Positions 34,060-40,134 of a DNA stretch of 40,134 bases are shown here, piece after piece. This DNA is from JAADHY01 sp964428935. Lineage in GTDB: Bacteria > Planctomycetota > Planctomycetia > Planctomycetales > Planctomycetaceae. The DNA lies in the NCBI GenBank assembly GCA_964428935.1, contig CAYSAG010000009.1:1-40134 (forward strand). Direction: 5' to 3'. Under the pieces are notes generated by a model that saw nothing but the letters and a program-made list of their open reading frames with translations, searched no databases and had not been told where the DNA came from. Position 1 is the stretch's first letter, and every line of letters starts with the position of its first letter. The translations under genes were made by a program, and so were the position numbers.

Positions 34060-34645
34060 CTCACCGCGACTCTGGTCTGTCTCGTGGCTCGGCCTGCTTT
34101 TCCCAGCGGCTGGAACGAATTTACCTGAGGGTGTCCGGAATTTGGTCCGCGTTTCTCCAAGGATCCGCGGCTTCTTGAGCGGCCGGGGGCGTCTTGTTGA
34201 GCAGACTTGGAGACACGAACCGCCGGCGGCCGCGACGCAGCGTGGCCCTCCAATTCCCGGACAACCTCACCTATTTACATTTTCACATTTGAGCAGATCG
34301 ACGAGCCCCGTGCCGGCTCGGCGCCCGACGCCGTTTGGGCAGCCTCGTCCGCTGAAAAAACACCCACCGGACTGCAAGTGTTGCGTCGACGTTGGCAGCC
34401 GGTTGAGCGGAACACGTGCCGGCCCGTTCGCGGCGTTTGCCCAAGAACCCGCGTTCGAGCCGTAACTCGCCGCGCCACACGCCGACGCACTCGCCGTCGT
34501 CAAGCCGGCTTCGGCCTCTGCCCGCCGCCGTGGTCGGCCCGCGCGGAAGGCAAAGGTCGTGTCTCGTGGCAGCCTGTGCGACCGATTGCTGCGTGCGACC
34601 CGTTCCTGCCTGGTCGGCCGGGCAGCCGCTCTGGCCCGTCGACCG
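34060..34645. other. Intergenic region between acyl carrier protein and oxidoreductase genes, 586 bases
   Basis: No gene recognised. A short AT-rich island (34264-34295, CTATTTACATTTTCACATTT) stands out from the GC-rich background and could belong to a minus-strand promoter for the oxidoreductase gene. Confidence 0.35.
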
Positions 34646-34936
34646 TCACTCCGACTTCGCCGCCTCGCCGGCACCGGCCGGGCTCTGCACGCCTCCCAGC
34701 AGCGGCTCCAAGTAGTCGACCGTGCTTTTCATGGACGTCAACCGCTCGTAGTCCTCCTCGGGAATCTGAATCCGGAACTGCTTGCGCAGTTCCATGACAA
34801 TGTCCAGAAAGTCCATGCTGTCCAGCTCGAGCTGGTCGCGGAACGGAACGTCGTCTTGAAGGTGGGAGAGGTCCTCGTCGGGAGCGATTCTTGCCAGAAT
34901 GTCGAGGATGACTTGCCGAATCTGATCCCTGTTCAT
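34646..34936 (-). CDS. Acyl carrier protein
   Basis: 96 aa. The protein is acidic and helical with the phosphopantetheine attachment motif LELDSMDFLDIVMELRKQF; the serine is residue 40. The opening MNRDQIRQVILDILARIAPDEDL is a standard first helix. Residues past about 82 (VQSPAGAGEAAKSE) are a tail beyond the usual 75-85 residue domain. It differs from the housekeeping AcpP in motif (DSMDF rather than DSLDT), as is common for specialised carriers. It would carry growing or modified acyl chains on a 4'-phosphopantetheine arm. GGAG and AGGA elements precede the ATG. It sits between the ketoacyl synthase and FAD oxidoreductase genes on the same strand, suggesting a shared pathway. Confidence 0.93.
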   Translation of the reverse strand: MNRDQIRQVILDILARIAPDEDLSHLQDDVPFRDQLELDSMDFLDIVMELRKQFRIQIPEEDYERLTSMKSTVDYLEPLLGGVQSPAGAGEAAKSE

Positions 34937-35270
34937 TCAGTCCTGCTCCAGCATTCACACCGGTGGGCTTTGAAGTTCCAGCCTGCGTTCTCTCTCAGCG
35001 TTGCGTGATTTGGCTGCGGTGCTGGTGTGCTGACCGCACCGCCGAGTTTGCCGCGCCCCGAGCAGCGCGTTTCCCGGGTTGGGGGTGGGAGCCGCGTCGG
35101 GGCCGTGCGTCGCAAGCCACGCGGCGTTGGGAGGGTGTCGCTCGTCCTGGCTTCCGACGGTCCACCGACCGCGTGCGGGCCGGCCCGTCCACACGGAGTT
35201 CCTCCCCACGGCGAGGCTCTCGTCACCGGACCCGTCTCTTGCGCGTCGCAACCTCTCCGCCGCTCCGACC
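34937..35270. other. Intergenic region between ketoacyl synthase and acyl carrier protein genes, 334 bases
   Basis: No gene, RNA or repeat recognised. The gap is long for genes that would be expected to form an operon. Confidence 0.35.
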
Positions 35271-36536
35271 TCACGGCTCAAACCGCTTCACGATTAGAGC
35301 CGAATTGATGCCCAGCATGCCGAAGGAGTTGTTGAGAATGTACCGGACGTTGTTCAGCCGTCGAGGCTGGTTGGCAACGATCTGCTTCAGGTCGCAGCGC
35401 GGGTCCTGGTGGTCGAGGTTGATTGTAGCGTGTGCCAAGTTGTCCTGAAAGGCAGGCAGATTGCCCAGCAACTCCAGCACCCCGGCCGCTCCCATGGCGT
35501 GGCCAATGAAGCTTTTGGTGTTGTTGATGGCCACGCCGTCGTAGTCACCGAACACCGCTTTCAGCGCCCGCGACTCTTCAATGTCTCCCTGCTCGGTCGC
35601 CGTGGCGTGGCTGCTGACAATGTCGACGTCCTCGGGTCCAATGCCGGCCCGTTCCATGGCCTTTCTCATGCACTCCGCCTGTCTTTCCCAGCACGGCAGC
35701 ACGAAGTCGACGGCGTCGGAGTTCATGGCGTAGCCGACAATCTCGCCGTAGATTTTGGCACCCCGACGCAGCGCGTCCGGCAACCGTTCCAGGACGCAAA
35801 TGCCGCCGCCTTCGGCCACGACAATGCCGTTGCGGTCGACGTCGAACGGGCGTGACGCTTTGGTCGGGTCTGGGTGACTGGCCAAAGCCCCCTGGCTCTT
35901 GAAGCTGGCGAAAATTCCGAACGTGTGAATGCTTTCGGAAACCCCACCGGCCAGAGCCAGGTCCACCTCGCCCAACCGCAGCATTTGCACCCCGTGAATC
36001 AACCCAGCGTTGCCCGCTGCACAGGCTGCGCCAACCGTCAAGTGCGGGCCCGTAATGCGCAGACTCAGCGTCACTTCACCGGCCGGGTTGTTGGCCACGG
36101 TCCGCGGGTTGTGGTGATGCGACCAAAAGGACAGGTCGTAGTCGAACTTCGAGAGCTCGTAGATTTCGTTTTCCGTCTCGACGTTGCCGTGCTCGGTAAT
36201 GCCGATGTACACGCCCACGCGGTCCTTCCGGACCCGCTGCCAGTCCAAGCCAGCGTCCCGGACCGCCTCGTTGGCACAGTAAATGGCAATGGAACCGGAG
36301 CGGGTTCCGCGGCGAACTTCTTTGCGAGTCTGGTACCTGAGCGGGTCGAAGTGGCACACGCCCGCCGGGACTGGCCCCTTGAAGTACCGCGTTTCGAACG
36401 GCACCACGCCGGACTTGCCCGCCAGCAGGTTCGCCCGGAATTCCTCCAGACTGTCTCCGTTCGGCGCTGTCAGCCCGACCCCAGTAATGACAATCCGCTC
36501 GTCGTCGTGGTTTGTTCCGTTGTGGCGACTGGTCAT
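35271..36536 (-). CDS. Beta-ketoacyl-ACP synthase (FabF-like, KAS II family)
   Basis: 421 aa from the ATG at 36536 (GAGAGG just upstream); a longer frame to 36653 begins with an arginine-rich, non-conserved stretch. RIVITGVGLTAPNGDSLEEF opens the thiolase fold. The active site is complete: C172 in GAACAAGNAG, H310 in SSHATATEQGD, and K341/H346 in NTKSFIGHAMGAAG. The C-terminal ILNNSFGMLGINSALIVKR matches the usual family ending NSFGFGG, but with MLG for FGG. It would condense malonyl-ACP with an acyl primer. The active-site surround differs from canonical FabF (DTACASS), consistent with a specialised synthase. It is the first gene of the ACP-oxidoreductase group reading leftward. Confidence 0.93.
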   Translation of the reverse strand: MTSRHNGTNHDDERIVITGVGLTAPNGDSLEEFRANLLAGKSGVVPFETRYFKGPVPAGVCHFDPLRYQTRKEVRRGTRSGSIAIYCANEAVRDAGLDWQRVRKDRVGVYIGITEHGNVETENEIYELSKFDYDLSFWSHHHNPRTVANNPAGEVTLSLRITGPHLTVGAACAAGNAGLIHGVQMLRLGEVDLALAGGVSESIHTFGIFASFKSQGALASHPDPTKASRPFDVDRNGIVVAEGGGICVLERLPDALRRGAKIYGEIVGYAMNSDAVDFVLPCWERQAECMRKAMERAGIGPEDVDIVSSHATATEQGDIEESRALKAVFGDYDGVAINNTKSFIGHAMGAAGVLELLGNLPAFQDNLAHATINLDHQDPRCDLKQIVANQPRRLNNVRYILNNSFGMLGINSALIVKRFEP

Positions 36537-37240
36537 TGCCTCTCGTGTGGGAAGGCTCCACGAATTCGCGACAGGTCGAGTGTTCCCGTTTCGGCAGCCG
36601 GACCGGCGCTCCCGGGCCGCAGCGACTCCCCGCTCCGACCGCGTCGCTTCCACGACCTCGCCGCTTCGACGAAGCTCGAGCTGGCATGCGGCCGACTGCC
36701 GAAGAACCCTGCGACCGCCGCTCCGAAAAACGCAGACTTAGCAGATTACTTGCTGCACCGTCGGCTGGCAAGAGCCTTGACCGGCGTGCGTGCAGCCAGC
36801 GGGCAGTCCGAGGCGGCCGCGACCGAACGTGCCTCGTGCCGTGGAAGCGCATTCTGACACGTCCCAAGCGAAGGGCGAGGGGGAGGGCAAGAAACCGAGC
36901 GTCAACAACTCAGCGCCAAGCGAAAAGGACCCAGGCAGCAGGAACCAAGGCACCGACTCTCGCAACGCCTACCAAGCAACGACGGTTGCGGGTGGCGACG
37001 CCGGTTACGGCTGGCCACGGCGTCCCGTACCGACACCTACGTCCTCGCCCCTGCACCCCCTGCTCCTCGTCCCTCACCGGCACGGCTTCGCCGCGGGAGA
37101 GTGGGCACTTCGAGATTGTTACCTCCGCGTTTTTCTTTTTCGCCGTTTCCAGTGTGCCGAGCCTTCCCCAAGGGTAAGCGTGGCCGAGCCCGTTGGGCGA
37201 AGCAGCCTGGCAAGGCCCCCCAATCCGAAACCTCAATGCA

Positions 37241-37262
37241 GACGAAGCACCAGTGCTTCGTC
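37241..37262. repeat. 22-bp perfect palindrome
   Basis: The arms GACGAAGCAC and GTGCTTCGTC are perfect 10-bp inverted repeats around CA. No T-tract follows, so it is not a typical terminator. It may be a dispersed repetitive palindrome or a binding site. Confidence 0.7.
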
Positions 37263-37355
37263 AAATCGAAGATTTGGATATCGTTTGTGGCGAGCACGAC
37301 GGAGTCTGCACGCCGGACTGGATTGATGGGGGGACGACGGCCGAGTCAATTCAGT

Positions 37356-37506
37356 CCCTTCTCCCCGTGCCGCCGGAGGAGAGGGTGCCCGAAGGGCGGA
37401 TGAGGGAGCATTCGCTTGCGGGAACCAAGCGTGTGGGGGCTTGCGCGGGCACGCCCTCACCCGGCTCGCTCCGCTCGCCACCCTCTCCCGCTGAGCGGGA
37501 GAAGGG
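37356..37506. repeat. 151-bp REP-like element with inverted ends
   Basis: The ends CCCTTCTCCC and GGGAGAAGGG are perfect 10-bp inverted repeats. Inside are the GGAGAGGGTGCCCGAAGGGC block, the CCCTCACCCGGCTCGCTCC block, and a hairpin TCTCCCGCT-G-AGCGGGAGA at 37484-37502. This composition is familiar from REP/MITE-like non-coding elements scattered through many high-GC bacterial genomes. No transposase gene is present. Confidence 0.7.
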
Positions 37507-38056
37507 CCTTTGCTTGGCCGCTGCCGAGACAGTTGTGGCACAACCGACTGAGTCCCGTTTTCGGTGTGACGCAGCACCAGTCCTCCTTCGCGTTGCTCGC
37601 TTCTCAGCGGGTCAGAGCCTTGATTTCCTCAGATCGTCTCCGCGTTAGCCGCGGGTTCTGCGAGGTTCTTCTTGCGGTCGTCGGGCCAGTTGGTTGCTAG
37701 AGGGGAGCCACTGGGACAGGCGGCGGAGCTGCCGTGCGAGTGGTCCTTTCGGATCGGTTCTGCGATTCTGGCGATGTTGTGTCCTCATCGTCTTTTTGGA
37801 GCCCGGGCGGCCAGGAGAGCGCAGTTCGGTTGTATTCGGCGGGCCAGGCGTAATTCGCTCTGGAATGGCACGTTTGTAGCCGATATCCCCAGTAGCGGCG
37901 CCTCGTCGCGGGAGTGGTAGTGTGGTTGCCGGCGTAATGGGCCACACTTTGAGGGGAATGGCGAGGCGAGGGAGCTCGTTCCGGATCGCCCGACGGGTCT
38001 CTCCGCGTCTTCCCGACGAGTCCATGGACTGCGGCCACCCAGCGGGGACCTCTCGA

Positions 38057-39112
38057 ATGGCCGAACGAGGAACTTTGCTGCGGCAATGGATTCTTCTGCG
38101 TCAACTGGCGGCGACGCGACGAGGCTTGTCTGTCGACGAAATGGCCCGCGAGACCGGCGTGAGCACGAAGACCATTCGTCGCGACCTGCAGACGCTGACT
38201 CTGGCCGGCTTTCCGTTGGTCGAGACCCGTGCGGAACGAGGACGGAAACTTTGGCGGCTGCCGGTCCCCAACCAGCAGCCTCCGTTGGCGTTCAACTTTG
38301 CCGAGCTGGCTTCCCTGTACCTGGCCCGTCAACTCCTGGAGCCATTGGCTGGCACGCTTTTCTGGGAGTCGGCTCAGAGTGCGCTGGCCAAGATTCGCAC
38401 GTGCGTCGGTCCACAGGCACTGGAGTACCTGAGCAAACTGGCAGAATCCTTCTGGACGACGAAGTTCGGAATCAGTGACTACCGCCAGCGCGCCGAGCTG
38501 GTCGACGCGTTGATGATTGCCATTGAAGACCGCAAGGTCACGACCCTACGCTACTGTTCGCGCTCCGCCCAGCAAACCCACACTTACGACGTGCATCCCT
38601 ACGGGCTCGTGTACCACCGCGGAAGTTTGTACCTGGTGGCCTGGGCCGTGCCCTACCAAGAAGTTCGCCACTACAAGGTCGATCGCATTCGGTCGGTCGA
38701 CGTACGCGACCAGAAGTTCGAGCGGCCAGCCAACTTCGACTTGCAGCGTCACCTGACTGCGTCCTTTGGGATTTTTCAGGGCAAGGGACGCGGGTACCGA
38801 GTTCAGATTCGGTTCTCTCCAGACGTGGCCATGTACGTTTCCGAATCGCTCTGGCACCCCAGCCAGCGACTGGCCGCACTGCCCGACGGCGGTTTGCTCG
38901 CCGAGTTCCGTCTCGGCGCGTTGGAAGAGGTGAAGCAATGGGTCCTCAGCTTCGGCCAGCACGCGGAAGTGCTGGAACCGGAGGAACTGCGGCAACAGAT
39001 TGTCGACGACTTGCGGCAGACGCTGGCTCACTACACGGCCCCAGAGCGAGTCGTGACCGCTGCGCGTCGGTCTGCAAGAAGACAAACGCTCCTCCCCAGC
39101 CAGCCGCGCTGA
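38057..39112 (+). CDS. YafY-type transcriptional regulator (HTH plus WYL domain)
   Basis: 351 aa from the ATG at 38057 (GGGGA upstream); the frame extends to 37922 but that part is non-conserved. Residues about 7-65 form a winged helix-turn-helix of the HTH_11/DeoR kind: ATRRGLSVDEMARETGVSTKTIRRDLQTL, with the recognition helix STKTIRRDL. Residues about 150-225 form the WYL domain (VTTLRYCSRS, then YDVHPYGLVYHRGSLYLVAWA, then HYKVDRI); the tryptophan of the signature is leucine here. A C-terminal extension (about 235-330) is the usual WCX-type domain. WYL proteins bind nucleic-acid or nucleotide ligands and often control DNA-damage or phage-defence genes. Its targets are unknown; the gene faces two sigma-like genes downstream, 275 bases away. 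Confidence 0.92.
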   Translation: MAERGTLLRQWILLRQLAATRRGLSVDEMARETGVSTKTIRRDLQTLTLAGFPLVETRAERGRKLWRLPVPNQQPPLAFNFAELASLYLARQLLEPLAGTLFWESAQSALAKIRTCVGPQALEYLSKLAESFWTTKFGISDYRQRAELVDALMIAIEDRKVTTLRYCSRSAQQTHTYDVHPYGLVYHRGSLYLVAWAVPYQEVRHYKVDRIRSVDVRDQKFERPANFDLQRHLTASFGIFQGKGRGYRVQIRFSPDVAMYVSESLWHPSQRLAALPDGGLLAEFRLGALEEVKQWVLSFGQHAEVLEPEELRQQIVDDLRQTLAHYTAPERVVTAARRSARRQTLLPSQPR

Positions 39113-39387
39113 GGTACGCCTGTCCCCATCTTCGCCGCTGCGACCGCTCGTCCCCCACTCCTCGTCACCGCATCGGAAAAACTTCGGTCAGGTGGGACAG
39201 TACCTGTCCAACCTCGCCACTAGAATGGCTTGCCCCGGCGCGTCGCACCAGGCTGGGACGGCTGGAAGGAAGGCAGCGGCCGCCCGCGGCAACGACTTCG
39301 GCTGCTACGGACGGCCGCCGCGGGGCTATCGACGTCACAGGGAGGACCACAAGTGACCGGAACGAGCGTGGTGGCGAGGTGGAGACC

Positions 39388-39684
39388 GTGCAGACCAGTC
39401 CGAGTTCTCAAACCGAACTTCGCCGTGTCGCCGGGGCGGAGCTGTGCCGGCTGTTCGAGACGGCAGCCATGCGCCGCTACTGCCGACGGCTGGGCATTGC
39501 CGACCCGGACGAGGTACTCGGGCACGTCTACCTGGGGGTTTGCCGTCGTCTGCGCGAACCGCCTCGCAACCTGCGAGCGTGGCTGTGGCGTCACAGTTGC
39601 GGCCTTGTGGCCGACTACGCTCGAGAGGAGTCTTACTACCGAATTCGCCAGCCGGGTCGGCAGTCTCGGAGGGAGGAGGATTGA
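39388..39684 (+). CDS. ECF sigma factor region 2-like protein (first half of a split sigma factor)
   Basis: 98 aa from the GTG at 39388 (GAGGTGGAG just upstream); an alternative GTG lies at 39379. Residues about 26-85 fit sigma-70 region 2: AAMRRYCRRLGIADPDEVLGHVYLGVCRRL corresponds to the helix pair that binds the beta-prime clamp, and PRNLRAWLWRHSCGLVADYAREE to the AWLxxIAxNxxxDxxR core that contacts the -10 element. The chain then ends RQSRREED. Region 4 is missing, but the next gene supplies it. The stop TGA overlaps the next ATG as TGATG. ECF sigma factors are normally one chain of about 180-200 residues; these two genes add to 190. A frameshift in one ancestral gene is the main alternative. 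Confidence 0.75.
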   Translation: MQTSPSSQTELRRVAGAELCRLFETAAMRRYCRRLGIADPDEVLGHVYLGVCRRLREPPRNLRAWLWRHSCGLVADYAREESYYRIRQPGRQSRREED

Positions 39685-39962
39685 TGCGTCCGACGTTGTT
39701 TTCCCTGTGCGGCGAGCCGGTCGACGCGCGTGGTCGAACCCCGCTGGACGAGCTGGTGGCGGCCGAGCAGCGGCGTCGGCTGTGGCAGCATCTGCGCGAA
39801 CTGGACAACCGCGACTACGAGGCCCTGCTGGCGCGGGCTCGTCTGCACCCCAAGCATTCGAGCTTGGCGTCCCTGGCCGCCCAGTGGCATTGCACACCAC
39901 AGGCCGTCGTTCACCGCGCCACCCGAGTTGCCCGCCGCCTCCGGCGAAAGCTGCAGACCTAA
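39684..39962 (+). CDS. ECF sigma factor region 4-like protein (second half of a split sigma factor)
   Basis: 92 aa from the ATG at 39684, which shares its A with the preceding stop (TGATG) and has a strong GGGAGGAGGA ribosome binding site at 39671-39680. After a short lead, residues about 18-90 fit sigma-70 region 4: LDELVAAEQRRRLWQHLREL, DNRDYEALLARARL, then the helix-turn-helix SLASLAAQWHCTPQAVVHRA and the closing TRVARRLRRKL, matching the usual AxxLGxSxxTVxxRxxRARxxL. It would recognise the -35 element. The strong ribosome binding site at the join argues that the split is real and used. It has no region 2 of its own. Other reading: the 3' part of a frameshifted single sigma gene. Confidence 0.75.
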   Translation: MRPTLFSLCGEPVDARGRTPLDELVAAEQRRRLWQHLRELDNRDYEALLARARLHPKHSSLASLAAQWHCTPQAVVHRATRVARRLRRKLQT

Positions 39963-39963
39963 C

Positions 39964-39993
39964 GTGGAGCAAGCATCCTGCTTGCTCCACAAC
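39964..39993. repeat. Palindromic element (dispersed repeat type 2), right copy
   Basis: The arms GTGGAGCAAGCA and TGCTTGCTCCAC are perfect 12-bp inverted repeats around TCC, followed by AACC. This is the inverted copy of the element at 17404-17433. It begins two bases after the sigma region 4 stop and could form a strong hairpin in that transcript. Confidence 0.88.
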
Positions 39994-40069
39994 CGGAGAG
40001 AACGTGACAAGTTACGGCGTTCAGGTCACGGGCGTACGTTGCGCGCATCTCGACCGCAAAGACTCTGCT

Positions 40070-40086
40070 CAAGGGCTCTGCCCTTG
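40070..40086. repeat. Small hairpin CAAGGGC/GCCCTTG
   Basis: The arms CAAGGGC and GCCCTTG flank TCT. No T-tract follows, so a terminator function is doubtful. It lies between the type 2 and type 1 repeats. Confidence 0.5.
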
Positions 40087-40106
40087 GTATCCGTGCGTGG
40101 ACGCGG

Positions 40107-40134
40107 TTTGGAGTGCGGTGCTCCTGCACCGCTT
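40107..40134. repeat. Palindromic element (dispersed repeat type 1), partial inverted copy
   Basis: TTTGGAGTGCGG followed by TGCTCCTGCACCGCTT matches the reverse complement of the right half of the element at 17329-17392. The copy runs off the end of the window. Confidence 0.85.

Larger units (their letters stand above)
36537..38056. other. Divergent intergenic region with palindromic elements, about 1.5 kb
   Basis: This is the longest gene-free stretch. It separates the ketoacyl synthase (minus) from the WYL regulator (plus). It holds a 22-bp palindrome and a 151-bp element with inverted ends (both listed). The rest has open frames rich in arginine, serine and proline with no family resemblance. 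A stretch at about 37640-37920 has a different, more AT-balanced look but I could not identify a gene or RNA in it. Confidence 0.4.

Noticed and set aside
37640..37920. Possible structured RNA or decayed gene upstream of the WYL regulator
   Set aside because: I searched by eye for RNase P, tmRNA and SRP RNA hallmarks and found none; no frame looks coding.

Overview
The window looks like chromosomal DNA of a high-GC member of the Planctomycetota, probably Pirellulales-like. This rests on the gene repertoire: long secreted hypothetical proteins, a secreted alpha-L-fucosidase and a ceramidase-type hydrolase, an orphan ExbD coupled to a membrane-anchored squalene-cyclase-type toroid protein, a four-helix-bundle protein set in short repeats, and giant beta-rich membrane proteins. 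The assignment is inference; no rRNA or universal marker is present.

Layout. 1-193: the 3' end of a DUF4351-type protein. 393-5890 (minus strand): exbD, toroid protein, parvulin-type PPIase and fucosidase, reading leftward. 6395-8680: a small secreted protein converging on a ceramidase-family hydrolase. 8762-9493: a four-helix-bundle gene flanked, and at its 3' end overlapped, by 9-bp degenerate palindromic repeats. 10241-10472: tRNA-Gln(CTG) with a possible promoter and a clear terminator. 10851-13374: a short secretin-like protein converging on a sulfatase-fold protein that seems to have lost its catalytic and metal residues. 14267-17275: a NEW3-domain surface protein with an ABC exporter (ATPase and permease). 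17329-17433: dispersed palindromic repeats. 17877-18002: a very small zinc-ribbon gene. 18670-19674: a URO-D family protein. 19709-30921: a two-gene minus-strand unit encoding a 1189-aa and a 2548-aa protein. 31634-36536: inositol monophosphatase, FAD oxidoreductase, acyl carrier protein and ketoacyl synthase, all on the minus strand but widely spaced. 36537-38056: non-coding, with palindromic elements. 38057-39112: a WYL regulator. 39388-39962: two overlapping small genes matching sigma region 2 and sigma region 4. 39964-40134: the palindromic repeats again, inverted.

The most interesting signals are: (1) the giant pair, where I can recognise three diverged copies of one architecture (signal sequence, beta-rich ectodomain, three-helix membrane end), two of them fused in one gene; (2) an apparently split ECF-type sigma factor in which two coupled genes carry regions 2 and 4; (3) the four-helix-bundle gene inside 9-bp palindromic repeats; (4) the ExbD/toroid pair; (5) the sulfatase-fold pseudoenzyme. 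Functions beyond family level are inference from reading the sequence; no database search was possible.
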